Positions 44,459 through 52,026 of a stretch of 52,102 nt of DNA are shown piece after piece. A program made the translations under genes and the position numbers. Under the pieces are notes generated by a model. That model saw only the letters and a program-made list of their open reading frames with translations, was not told the origin of the DNA and did no database searches. This DNA comes from Pseudomonadales bacterium. Its GTDB lineage: Bacteria; Pseudomonadota; Gammaproteobacteria; Pseudomonadales; Azotimanducaceae. The DNA is taken from the NCBI GenBank assembly GCA_028281005.1, contig JANQKS010000093.1, positions 1 to 52,102 on the forward strand, written 5' to 3'. Positions within the stretch are counted from its first letter, which is position 1, and every line of letters starts with the position of its first letter.

Positions 44459-44887
44459 ATGGCCGAGATTGCCTTCAACAAAAAAATTGCCGAGCGTTTC
44501 GTCGGGCCGGCCTCCGGGCAGGGCGGTATCGTGGAATTTTTGGGGTTTGAAATCACCGGTGCCGGGCCCGGCTACATGGACGGTAAATTCGACGTGCGTG
44601 ATGAACTGATTACCCACATTGGCAATATGCACGGCGGCGTGTTGTCTGCGTTTTGCGACCACATGCTTGGCTGTGTGTGTTATCCGGCCATGGACAAAGG
44701 CCAATGGGCGGCCACCACTGAATTTAAGATCAACCTAACGCGACCTGTCAGCGGCGGCACCGTAAGCGCTCACGCCGAGATCATCAACAAATCCCGCACC
44801 CAGGCTGTGGTGCGCATCGATGTGCACAACGATGGGCGCTTGTGTGCCGTGGCTCAAGGCACCTGCACCTTAATGGATCCCCGGTAA
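44459..44887 (+). CDS. PaaI-family hotdog thioesterase
   Basis: A 142-residue single hotdog domain protein with HIGNMHGGVLSAFCDHMLG, the central HGG helix carrying the catalytic residue of PaaI-like acyl-CoA thioesterases, and TEFKINLTRPVSGGTV in the following strand. It would hydrolyse an acyl- or aryl-CoA. A purine-rich AAGAAGAGGA lies just upstream. It lies ten bases before a lipoprotein gene and 73 after the alcohol dehydrogenase. Confidence 0.88.
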   Translation: MAEIAFNKKIAERFVGPASGQGGIVEFLGFEITGAGPGYMDGKFDVRDELITHIGNMHGGVLSAFCDHMLGCVCYPAMDKGQWAATTEFKINLTRPVSGGTVSAHAEIINKSRTQAVVRIDVHNDGRLCAVAQGTCTLMDPR

Positions 44888-44896
44888 CGCTGCCTC

Positions 44897-45442
44897 GTGC
44901 GATTCATCAGATACATCAGCGTCGCGGCGCTGCTCGCTGTTCTGGCGGCCTGCACGTCAGATAATCTCTCCCCGGTGAACCCTGCCGGTGTGGATCTCAG
45001 CGGCGCCTGGCTGATCGATTTTTCCGAATCCGGCACCGTCGCCGACCTCGGTCGGCCCCGCTCCACGGCCAACAGCCAAGCCCGCAGCAGAAGCCAAGCG
45101 TTGCGCATCGCCAAAGGTTCTGACCTGGAATTTATCAGCGTGGATTTCCAGGTGTTACGCGCGGACAAGCTCGACATCGAGTTGAGTAAAGATTCCATGG
45201 GTATCCGTTACACGCCCGGTGTCTACCGCGACATCTCCTGGGGAGAACGACAGCGCGGCTTGTGGGAAGTGAACGCCGGCTGGGAAGAGCGGGATCTGGT
45301 GATCATCTCCAAGGCAGGCAATTTGCGCGTGACCGAGCGGCTGCGCCGCCCCGGTCCTAATCGGCTGACTGTTCAGGTCACCATTGAAATCGACGGTGGT
45401 GAGAAGGAAATTTTGCGGGTGTTTAATCGTCGGAACAGCTAA
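44897..45442 (+). CDS. Putative lipoprotein of unknown function
   Basis: A 181-residue protein with a clear lipoprotein signal (MRFIRYISVAALLAVLAAC, lipobox LAAC, Cys19). The mature part is rich in beta-strand pattern, with LSGAWLIDFSESGTV near the start and IEIDGGEKEILRVFNR at the end; this looks like a small ligand-binding or barrel-associated domain but I cannot name a family. Asp is not found at position +2 (Thr is), so outer-membrane sorting is expected. Start GTG. Confidence 0.72.
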   Translation: MRFIRYISVAALLAVLAACTSDNLSPVNPAGVDLSGAWLIDFSESGTVADLGRPRSTANSQARSRSQALRIAKGSDLEFISVDFQVLRADKLDIELSKDSMGIRYTPGVYRDISWGERQRGLWEVNAGWEERDLVIISKAGNLRVTERLRRPGPNRLTVQVTIEIDGGEKEILRVFNRRNS

Positions 45443-45472
45443 ATGTTGGTGTCGGACACGTCCCGTAGAAAG

Positions 45473-45501
45473 TTGAGCTCAGGCGCGCGCAGTTCTATAT
45501 T
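45473..45501 (+). promoter_or_regulatory. Promoter directly abutting the transglutaminase-TPR gene
   Basis: TTGAGC (45473-45478), 17 bases, TATATT (45496-45501). Transcription would begin at about 45508-45509, where the ATG of the next gene lies, so the mRNA would be nearly or fully leaderless; no Shine-Dalgarno sequence is present before the ATG. Confidence 0.5.
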
Positions 45502-45508
45502 TTGACGC

Positions 45509-46648
45509 ATGAAATGGATGCGGCTCAGCACAATTGCGCTGATCGCTGCGCTGTGCAGCGGGTGTGCCGGTATGGTGACCACGCCTGTCGACGTTCAATA
45601 CCCCGAAACCCTTATCGACGGTCGTGCCGCCTTTGGCCACAGCGTACCGGCGGCGCCTGAGGAAGACTTGCTGGGGGTGAGCCCCGCCATGCGCGAATTC
45701 ATCGCGGAAGACGTCGGCCATGCCCAATTTGCCCACTCCCGCTTCCACCGCTTGATGCGCAAGATGGTTAGAGAAGGCTTCTTCATCAACCAATATGACC
45801 GCGCCGCGACGTTCTCCGCAGCGGAGACTTTCGACAGTAAAAAAGGCAACTGCATCGCCTATACCAACATGTTTATCGCCTTGGCGCGTGAAGCCAGGCT
45901 GGATGCCTCTTATCAGCTGGTGCATGAAGCACCGCGTTGGGAAGTGGAATCCGGCTTTTTACTGCGTGCCAACCACGTCAATGTGCACATACGAGGGGTA
46001 CGTTTACCCGGCGAATTCAGCAATGAGCTGAGCGTAGACTTCAACGCGGTCGAGCCGGACGACGATTCACCGCGGCAGATCATCAGCGACGCGCACGCCG
46101 CTTCGATGTTCTATGCAAACTTGAGCGTCGACCATTTGCACAATGAAGACTACGAGCAGGCGTTTGCCTATTTAAAGCGCGCCATCCAAACCGCGCCAGA
46201 AAACATCGATGTGTGGAATAACTTAGGCGCGTTGTACTCTATTTTGGAGAAAGACGAACTGGCTGAGCACGCCTATCAAGTGGCGCGCAGCATCAACGCC
46301 AGGGATAAAACCGCCATCTCCGGGCTGGTGAAAGTGTTGCGCAAACAAGGCCGCGAGGAAGAAGCCGAAGGCTATCACCGTCTGGTGCTGCGTTATCGCG
46401 ACCGCAACCCCTACTACCACTACGCTGTAGCGGAGCAAGCTTATCGGCAAGCCTCCTACGAAGAGGCGCTCACTGCCATCAACCAAGCCATCAGACTAAA
46501 GCGCAACAACGCACGCTTTTATGCTCTACAAGCCGCCACCGCCGAAGTCCTCGGTGACACTCAGCTGCTCGCCAAGAGCACACGCCTGCAGCGTAAACAC
46601 GCCAAAGACGACGACGAAGCGGCTTTGTTTACCTTGGGTGTGCCCTAG
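45509..46648 (+). CDS. Transglutaminase-like and TPR domain lipoprotein
   Basis: A 379-residue exported protein. The first 19 residues look like a lipoprotein signal, with Cys19 after CSG (the -3 position is Cys rather than Leu, so this is not certain). Residues about 60-200 are a transglutaminase-like/SirB1-like domain with a Cys-His-Asp set: Cys115 in KKGNCIAYTN, His156 in ANHVNVHI, Asp177 in VDFN. Four or so TPR repeats follow from about 205. It is convergent with the MarR regulator. Similar two-part proteins occur in marine gammaproteobacteria; role unknown, perhaps peptide cleavage or crosslinking in the envelope. Confidence 0.83.
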   Translation: MKWMRLSTIALIAALCSGCAGMVTTPVDVQYPETLIDGRAAFGHSVPAAPEEDLLGVSPAMREFIAEDVGHAQFAHSRFHRLMRKMVREGFFINQYDRAATFSAAETFDSKKGNCIAYTNMFIALAREARLDASYQLVHEAPRWEVESGFLLRANHVNVHIRGVRLPGEFSNELSVDFNAVEPDDDSPRQIISDAHAASMFYANLSVDHLHNEDYEQAFAYLKRAIQTAPENIDVWNNLGALYSILEKDELAEHAYQVARSINARDKTAISGLVKVLRKQGREEEAEGYHRLVLRYRDRNPYYHYAVAEQAYRQASYEEALTAINQAIRLKRNNARFYALQAATAEVLGDTQLLAKSTRLQRKHAKDDDEAALFTLGVP

Positions 46649-46660
46649 AAGCGCCTCGAA

Positions 46661-47215
46661 TCACTCGTTGGGCCCGACAGAGTCGTTAGGGTCCGCCCAG
46701 CCATCGATCACCGCGGAGATGCGTTCAAAAAAATCGATACCGTTAACAATTTGGGCGTCGCTTAATCCATCGACGATGCGCTGCACGTAGGCGGTGCCGC
46801 GGGCAATCATCTCAGCCAAATACGCCTCACCTTGCGGTGTGAGACTGACCACTTTCTCCCGCCCAGATAGCGGATCTTCGCGCTGGCTGACCAAGGCGAG
46901 TGGTGGGGCTGACATGCCGCGCAACGCCTTGGTAATGGCCGCGTTGGAGATTTCAAACCAGCTGCTTAAGTTCGCCACAATGTCTTTACGGCGCATTTGT
47001 GTGCCGCCGTCGCCTTGCGAGTGGATCAACCACAAGATCGCCGTTTGATGCCGCGACAGTTCGCTGCCGCGCAGCGCGTCTTCTACACCGATACCCGCTT
47101 TGTAGTGGATGGGGTAGTACAACTCTAGGAATTGGGCTGCGGCATCAGCGGGCACTTTTGGTCGCTGTGGCCTCGGCGGCTCCTGTGGTGTCGGTATGTG
47201 TGGCGTGTCTGGCAT
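46661..47215 (-). CDS. MarR-family transcriptional regulator
   Basis: A 184-residue winged-helix regulator. After a Pro-rich N-terminal 20 residues, the MarR fold shows LSRHQTAILWLIHSQG, the recognition helix region SNAAITKALRGM and the wing with REDPLSGREKVVSLTPQG. It is divergent from the cytochrome P450 gene across a 108-base gap that contains a palindrome with two AGTTTAC units, so it probably represses the P450 operon and itself until a ligand is bound. The effector is unknown. Confidence 0.88.
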   Translation of the reverse strand: MPDTPHIPTPQEPPRPQRPKVPADAAAQFLELYYPIHYKAGIGVEDALRGSELSRHQTAILWLIHSQGDGGTQMRRKDIVANLSSWFEISNAAITKALRGMSAPPLALVSQREDPLSGREKVVSLTPQGEAYLAEMIARGTAYVQRIVDGLSDAQIVNGIDFFERISAVIDGWADPNDSVGPNE

Positions 47216-47258
47216 AGAAGGCCCTGAAACAAAGCGCTAAAAGTTCACAGAATAAATA

Positions 47259-47286
47259 GTTTACAAAAGAAACAGTTTACTGTTTG
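47259..47286. promoter_or_regulatory. Probable MarR operator between the regulator and P450 genes
   Basis: AAACAGTTTACTGTTT (47271-47286) is a palindrome with six-base arms and a TTTA centre. The heptamer AGTTTAC occurs twice, at 47259-47265 and 47275-47281, 16 bases apart. It lies about 40 bases before the P450 start, fitting a repressor site over the promoter. Confidence 0.65.
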
Positions 47287-47323
47287 AATACTATACCCAG
47301 GGTGGAGGAGGATAGGAAATCAC

Positions 47324-48574
47324 ATGGCAAACACACCAACCGCCGAGCGTGAGCACTGGGTGGCCGCATTACCCAGCGCGGCTACCATCGCCAATCCCTA
47401 TCCGCTATATGCAGACTTGCGCCCGTTAACCCCGGTCTTCGGTTACCGCGACTACCCACCAGGCACCGTGCCAGGCCAGGATGAAGCCGTGGCCGCGTGG
47501 GTGCTGATGACCTACGCCGATGTTGCTGCTGCTGCGCAAGACCATGAAACCTTTAGTTCACGGGACCCGCTGCAGGAGCAATCCAGTGCACCTTCGTTGA
47601 TGCTGGTGAATCACGACAATCCTGAGCACGATCACTTACGTCGATTTGTCAGCCCGCCTTTTGCTTTCCGTCAGGTAGAACAGTTGAAACCCTGGATCAC
47701 CGCACGTATTGAGGAGATGTTGGCGGAGATTGAGCCTGCGCCCGAACGCGAGATCGAAGTGGTGCAACAGCTCACCTCGGTCATCCCCGCCCGGGTGATG
47801 ATGCGTTTGCTTGGCCAACCCGATGCAGATGCGCTGCAATGCCGGGATTGGGCCAATGCCTTCATGCTCTCCGCAGACCTTTCGCCTGAGCAGCGTGAGG
47901 CCAGCAACCAGGCGTTGGCCGGTTATTTTATCGCCGAGGTCTCCAAACGGCAGGCGCAAATTGAGCAGGGCCAATCCCCGGGCGAGGGCCTCATCGGCTA
48001 CCTCTTAACCGCGGAAGTGGATGATCAACGTCTGAGCCTGGATGAGGTGATTCGCTTCTGCCTCACCCTGGTGGTGGCCGGTGCGGAAACCACCACGTTT
48101 TTGCTTACGAACATTCTGTACAACCTAGCCACCATGCCCGAAGTGACCGCGCAATTGCGCGCAGATGAGGATTTGGTGCTGCCGTTTATCAATGAAACAT
48201 TGCGCCATAGCGGGCCGCCGCAGCGTCTGTTTCGGGTAGCGACGCGAGATGTGGCGCTGGGTGGCGAGACCATTAAACAGGGTGACTGGGTGGCGCTGTT
48301 TTTTGGCGCCGCCAATCACGACCCTGAGGTATTTCCCAACCCTGAAGTGTTTGATCTCACGCGCAAGAATCTCCGCCAGCAACTCAGCATGGGCACCGGG
48401 TTACATCAGTGTTTGGGTTTTGCCCTGGCAAAAATGGAAGCGGCCGCCATGATTGAAGTGGTCACCCGACGTTTTCCCAACTTACGCCTGGGCAGCACGC
48501 CACCCGTGTCGCAAACCGCGAGTTTGCTGACCCATGGCTATGAATCTCTCACACTGGATTTTGCAGCTAAATAG
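47324..48574 (+). CDS. Cytochrome P450
   Basis: A 416-residue soluble bacterial P450 that would hydroxylate an unknown substrate. Helix I has AGAETT (252-257), helix K ETLR (E291, R294), and the haem ligand is Cys363 in MGTGLHQCLG. The Phe normally seven residues before the Cys is Met356. GGAGGAGGAT lies ahead of the ATG. No ferredoxin or ferredoxin reductase gene is adjacent, so electrons must come from elsewhere. It is followed within 11 bases by a SnoaL-like gene and then an SDR, and probably controlled by the divergent MarR protein. Confidence 0.95.
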   Translation: MANTPTAEREHWVAALPSAATIANPYPLYADLRPLTPVFGYRDYPPGTVPGQDEAVAAWVLMTYADVAAAAQDHETFSSRDPLQEQSSAPSLMLVNHDNPEHDHLRRFVSPPFAFRQVEQLKPWITARIEEMLAEIEPAPEREIEVVQQLTSVIPARVMMRLLGQPDADALQCRDWANAFMLSADLSPEQREASNQALAGYFIAEVSKRQAQIEQGQSPGEGLIGYLLTAEVDDQRLSLDEVIRFCLTLVVAGAETTTFLLTNILYNLATMPEVTAQLRADEDLVLPFINETLRHSGPPQRLFRVATRDVALGGETIKQGDWVALFFGAANHDPEVFPNPEVFDLTRKNLRQQLSMGTGLHQCLGFALAKMEAAAMIEVVTRRFPNLRLGSTPPVSQTASLLTHGYESLTLDFAAK

Positions 48575-48584
48575 CGGAGGTGCC

Positions 48585-48989
48585 ATGACCACGCAAATAA
48601 CCAACATCGAGGCCACGCAAAAACTGTTTGAAGCGTTTGGCGCGCAGGACATTCCAGCTATACTGACGTATGTCCACGACGACATCGTCATCGACTTCTA
48701 CGGACCGGACGTGATCCCCTATGCCGGCCACTACGAAGGCCGCGAGGCGGCGCAGCGCTTCTTCGAAACCGTACTGTCCTCCGTGGACATTCACGAATTT
48801 GTGCCCGAAGAATTTCTGGCAGACCGCGACAAAGTAGTGGTGACCGGCCATCTACATCTGACCGCCCGCAGCACCGGTCGGCCGATTGTGTCCGACTTTG
48901 TCCACGTGATTACCTTGCGCGGCGCAAAGTGGACACATTTTCGAGATTTCATGAACACCACCGAGGCTTATTTAGCCTTCCAGACCTGA
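48585..48989 (+). CDS. SnoaL-like / NTF2-fold protein
   Basis: A 134-residue cystatin-like alpha-beta barrel protein of the SnoaL/ketosteroid isomerase type (LFEAFGAQDIPAILTYVHDD, YEGREAAQRFF, WTHFRDFMNTTEAY). Members act as isomerases, cyclases or binding proteins. The ATG at 48585 has GGAGGT six bases before it. Being eleven bases after the P450 stop it should be co-transcribed and may work on the P450 product. Confidence 0.88.
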   Translation: MTTQITNIEATQKLFEAFGAQDIPAILTYVHDDIVIDFYGPDVIPYAGHYEGREAAQRFFETVLSSVDIHEFVPEEFLADRDKVVVTGHLHLTARSTGRPIVSDFVHVITLRGAKWTHFRDFMNTTEAYLAFQT

Positions 48990-49062
48990 TCTTCACACGG
49001 TCTTCACGCTGCGTTGACGCGCTTCCAATGACGATTATGGAGGAGCGAGTCGGAGCAAGACG

Positions 49063-50019
49063 GTGAACGATTTGTTGCGTGGTGCAATGTTCTTTTCCTG
49101 CTTCCTGCCTAGTTTTACGCGCCTAGGCTATGCGAGCAGGAAGTGGTTGTGGCCTCAACAGGAATTAGATTTTGGCGGTCAGCGCTGGGTAGTGACCGGT
49201 GCGACCGGTGGTATTGGCTATGAGATTGCCCGGCAAGCCGCCGCACATGGGGCGGAGGTGCATGCGGTAGCGCGCAGTGCAGAAAAGCTTGCCGAAATGG
49301 AAGCTGCCCTGGAAGGCAAAATTGTCCGCCATGTGGCGGATTTGTCGCTCATTTCCGAAGTGATGAGCACGGCCAATCACATCGCTGACGATCTACCCCA
49401 CGTGGATGTGCTGGTGAACAATGTCGGCTTGATGCTAAACGAGCGCCAAACCACCAGCGAAGGCTTAGAACAGGGTTTCGCCACCAACGTGTTGGGACAC
49501 TTTGCCCTTACCGAAGCACTGCGCTCTCATGAGCGCCTGGCCCAAGGCATCGTCATCAACATGAGTTCCGGCGGTATGTACAACGTACCGATGACACTTG
49601 AGCGTCTACAAGGCGGTGAAGATTACGACGGTATGTTGACCTACGCCTATCAGAAACGTGCGCAGGTGTTGCTCAATAGCTGGTGGCGCCAAGAGGGCCT
49701 CAACAGCTACGTCATGCATCCGGGCTGGGTGGATACACCCGGCGTGGAAACCGCCATGCCGGACTTCCACAAAATGACCAATGCAGTCCTGCGCGACACC
49801 GCCGCGGGTGCCGACACCGCAGTATGGTTGGCTGCCACCAAGCCGGCGCAGGTGAAACCCGAGGGTATCTGGTTTGACCGCAAGCTACGCCGTGAGCATG
49901 TATTCCCTAACACTAGGGACGGTAGAGATGGCGCTGCATTGGTGGGTTATTTGGACAACGCCTTTGGCGAAGCTACACGTGATCCGCAAGAAAAGTCTCA
50001 GCAAAGCAGTGCGGCCTAG
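49063..50019 (+). CDS. Short-chain dehydrogenase/reductase
   Basis: A 318-residue SDR with TGATGGIG, NNVG, the Ser block INMSSGGMYN and YAYQK active site. The N-terminal 40 residues are hydrophobic and aromatic (MFFSCFLPSFTRLGY), and the C-terminus is extended; the layout resembles the DHRS12-like group. The GTG start is preceded by a purine-rich GGAGGAGCGAGTCGGAG region. It lies 73 bases after the SnoaL-like gene and ends the P450 group. Substrate unknown; lipid or steroid-type alcohols are plausible from family. Confidence 0.87.
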   Translation: MNDLLRGAMFFSCFLPSFTRLGYASRKWLWPQQELDFGGQRWVVTGATGGIGYEIARQAAAHGAEVHAVARSAEKLAEMEAALEGKIVRHVADLSLISEVMSTANHIADDLPHVDVLVNNVGLMLNERQTTSEGLEQGFATNVLGHFALTEALRSHERLAQGIVINMSSGGMYNVPMTLERLQGGEDYDGMLTYAYQKRAQVLLNSWWRQEGLNSYVMHPGWVDTPGVETAMPDFHKMTNAVLRDTAAGADTAVWLAATKPAQVKPEGIWFDRKLRREHVFPNTRDGRDGAALVGYLDNAFGEATRDPQEKSQQSSAA

Positions 50020-50040
50020 GTGACCTCCTAAACCGTCTGC

Positions 50041-50985
50041 TTGCACGCCTGCGCCAGCAGCCTCAATCCAAGAAGGCATTCTTCGCAGCGGTACCAGCGT
50101 CAATCACGGACAGCGCGGATTGAAGCAGATGCTCATCATGAGCACATGCGTACGCTGGGTGAAGCGATGGATGTTTATCTCTCCTCGAGCCGCTTCCGGC
50201 GGCTTGCGGCGCGTACGCAACGTGATTACCAAAAAGCGATTCTGCGTTTGCGTGGGGCGTTTGGTCATTTACCCCCGGCGGCGTGGCGCCCTGCGGCGGG
50301 TTACGCATATTTGGAAACCCAGCAAGGCAGTGTACAAGCCAATCGTGACTTAAGTGTGCTCGCCAATGTCATGCAGGTTTGTGTGCGCAGTGGCGTCGTC
50401 GAGCGCAACCTTGTCAGAGAGGTTGAGAAAAACCGAGAACAAGCCCGAGAACGCTACGTGACCGATGCTGAACTCGCCGCCTTCCTCATACACTGCAATC
50501 CAAAGCTGACGGCGTGGATTGGGCTAAAAATGCTCACCGGCTTGCGTCAAGGGCAAATGCGCGCGTTGCGCGTGTCGGACTGGCGCGACGATGCATTGTG
50601 GGGACCCAAGGCAAAAGGCGGACGGACGCTGGTTTTCCATGGCCCCGGCCTTGCCGAAGCAGTCGACGAGGTTCTGCGCACTCACCACGGCGAGCAATTC
50701 CGATCCGTCTATCTGCTTTGCACCCGCCAGGGAAATCAATACACCGCCGACGGCTTCCGCGCGATCTGGCAACGGGCCATGCGCAAGCATGTCGACGCTG
50801 GCGGGCAGCGCTTCACCGAGCATGATCTGCGTGCCAAGGTCGCCAGTGACAGCGAATCACTGCACCTGGCTCAAGCGCGCATGGGGCATCAGACACCAAA
50901 CACCACCAGTCGGGTGTATCGACGTGGACCACAGGTCGTGACGGTGCTGTCGAGACCTGAGGAGGGGAATAAGCAGGAGGTATGA
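50041..50985 (+). CDS. Tyrosine recombinase/phage-type integrase (N-terminus uncertain)
   Basis: A site-specific recombinase. The core-binding helices (RTLGEAMDVYLSSSRFRRL) and catalytic domain are present with Arg169 in TGLRQGQ, the beta-hairpin Lys region (KAKGGRTLV), HDLR, GHQ and the nucleophile Tyr in SRVYRRG (positions from the first in-frame start, a TTG). The first 35 residues (up to the ATG at 50146) do not look like an arm-binding domain, so the real start may be 50146 or the 5' end may be decayed. A tRNA-Asn gene lies 1 kb downstream. Confidence 0.85.
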   Translation: MHACASSLNPRRHSSQRYQRQSRTARIEADAHHEHMRTLGEAMDVYLSSSRFRRLAARTQRDYQKAILRLRGAFGHLPPAAWRPAAGYAYLETQQGSVQANRDLSVLANVMQVCVRSGVVERNLVREVEKNREQARERYVTDAELAAFLIHCNPKLTAWIGLKMLTGLRQGQMRALRVSDWRDDALWGPKAKGGRTLVFHGPGLAEAVDEVLRTHHGEQFRSVYLLCTRQGNQYTADGFRAIWQRAMRKHVDAGGQRFTEHDLRAKVASDSESLHLAQARMGHQTPNTTSRVYRRGPQVVTVLSRPEEGNKQEV

Positions 50986-51085
50986 GCGGGAGTGCGCCCG
51001 TGTCCACCATGCTGTATCAGTTCGAGTTTGCGCTATGGATGCGGTGCAGGACTGAGCTTGTTTTGGCGTTTGCTTAGATCCCAAA

Positions 51086-51113
51086 TTGAGCTACGATTGT
51101 GACCACATATGTA
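51086..51113 (+). promoter_or_regulatory. Possible promoter/operator of the toxin-antitoxin pair
   Basis: TTGAGC (51086-51091), 16 bases and TATGTA (51108-51113), overlapping the palindrome ACATATGT (51105-51112). Antitoxins of the Phd type bind such palindromes at their own promoter, so autoregulation is plausible. Confidence 0.35.
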
Positions 51114-51127
51114 GATCAGTATAGCGC

Positions 51128-51415
51128 ATGAAATTTGTCACCGTCCGCGACCTCCGCGGCAAAACATCCGAACTCTGGAAGGAACTCGAGCAGGAGCGGG
51201 AACTGGTGGTCACCAGCAATGGCAAACCTATTGCCATCCTAAGTGCCACGGACGAAGCGTCTTTCGAGGAGTGTCTTTGGACATTGCGGCGCAGTCGCGC
51301 AAGTGATGCGCTTGCCCGGCTGCAGCGTGATTCAGCTGCACGCGGGCTCGGCGGGATGACCCCCGAGGAAGTTGATGCTGAAATCCAGCATTCACGATTG
51401 AAGAGGACCAATTGA
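51128..51415 (+). CDS. Phd/YefM-family antitoxin
   Basis: A 95-residue protein with the N-terminal Phd/YefM DNA-binding fold (MKFVTVRDLRGKTSELWKEL, then LVVTSNGKPIAIL), and a helical, charged C-terminus that would wrap the partner toxin. It overlaps the PIN-domain gene by four bases (TTGA), the standard antitoxin-first order. Its product should neutralise the toxin and repress the promoter. Confidence 0.88.
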   Translation: MKFVTVRDLRGKTSELWKELEQERELVVTSNGKPIAILSATDEASFEECLWTLRRSRASDALARLQRDSAARGLGGMTPEEVDAEIQHSRLKRTN

Positions 51416-51819
51416 GGATTGTGCTCGACACCAATGTTTTGGTGTCGGCGATCCTTTCCCCAAATGGTCCGCCCGCGGCGGTCCTCCGCGCGCTGCTCAC
51501 CGAGCGTGGCAGGTTGTGTTTCGATGAGAGAATCGTCTCAGAGTATCGAGACGTACTCACGGGGGCCAAGTTCTCATTTGACCGCGAGCTGGTCGAAGAG
51601 CTGATCGGTTTCTTAGAGTCAGCCGGAACGCCAACGCTTGCCTCCCCGCTGGCCGTCGATCTACCTGACCCATGGGATCAAATGTTCATCGAAGTCGCTG
51701 TTTCCAGCGGGGCAGACTTCTTAGTCACGGGGAACCTCAAGCACTACCCAGAAGAAGCACGATCAGGTGTAAAGGTCGTGTCGCCGCGCGAGTTCCTGGA
51801 CGCTCTGCTCGTCGGGTAG
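51412..51819 (+). CDS. PIN-domain toxin (COG1569 family)
   Basis: A 135-residue PIN-domain RNase. The acidic metal-binding residues are seen in VLDTNVLVSAIL (Asp near the N-terminus), FDERIVSEYRDVL, and DPWDQMFIEVAVSSGADFLVTGN. It belongs to the PIN family annotated as putative toxin-antitoxin toxin components (TIGR00305-like). It starts TTG in the last codons of the antitoxin. Target RNA unknown. Together with the recombinase it marks this end of the window as mobile DNA. Confidence 0.88.
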   Translation: MRIVLDTNVLVSAILSPNGPPAAVLRALLTERGRLCFDERIVSEYRDVLTGAKFSFDRELVEELIGFLESAGTPTLASPLAVDLPDPWDQMFIEVAVSSGADFLVTGNLKHYPEEARSGVKVVSPREFLDALLVG

Positions 51820-51891
51820 TTGCGGCTACAAACTTGTTAAGAGGTAGAGACGTTGAGCCTCGGCTAGTGTGAGTAGACTAGGTCGAACGAT

Positions 51892-51907
51892 TTAAATCCG
51901 GATTTAA
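51892..51907. repeat. Perfect 16-bp palindrome before the tRNA promoter
   Basis: TTAAATCCGGATTTAA reads the same on both strands. It lies 20 bases before the -35 box of the tRNA-Asn promoter, in AT-rich DNA between the toxin gene and the tRNA. It may be a regulator or recombinase site. Confidence 0.7.
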
Positions 51908-51926
51908 CGCGACATCAGATTTGGCC

Positions 51927-51954
51927 TTGCATTTGCTCTATAGGGCTCTACAAT
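51927..51954 (+). promoter_or_regulatory. Predicted promoter of tRNA-Asn
   Basis: TTGCAT (51927-51932), 16 bases and TACAAT (51949-51954), with GC-rich bases missing from the discriminator. Transcription would begin near 51961, giving a leader of about 65 bases. Confidence 0.6.
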
Positions 51955-51961
51955 TTCGGTC

Positions 51962-52022
51962 CTTGTCTCGCAAGGGACAAGTTTTGGGTTTGGTCAGAGA
52001 AGTATTTGGCGATCAAACCCAA
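51962..52022 (+). other. tRNA-Asn leader with two consecutive hairpins
   Basis: CTTGTC/GACAAG (51962-51967 with 51976-51981) forms a first stem. TTGGGTTTGGTC (51984-51995) pairs with 52011-52022 over 12 positions, one of them G-T, enclosing 15 bases and ending four bases before the mature tRNA. The second hairpin should help position RNase cleavage of the precursor. Confidence 0.6.
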
Positions 52023-52026
52023 CCAC

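Noticed and set aside
50001-50123. A frame running past the SDR stop (GLGDLLNRLLARLRQQPQ and on) that might be the lost N-terminus of the recombinase
   Set aside because: It is in another frame, has no arm-domain character, and no start; I could not show a frameshift.
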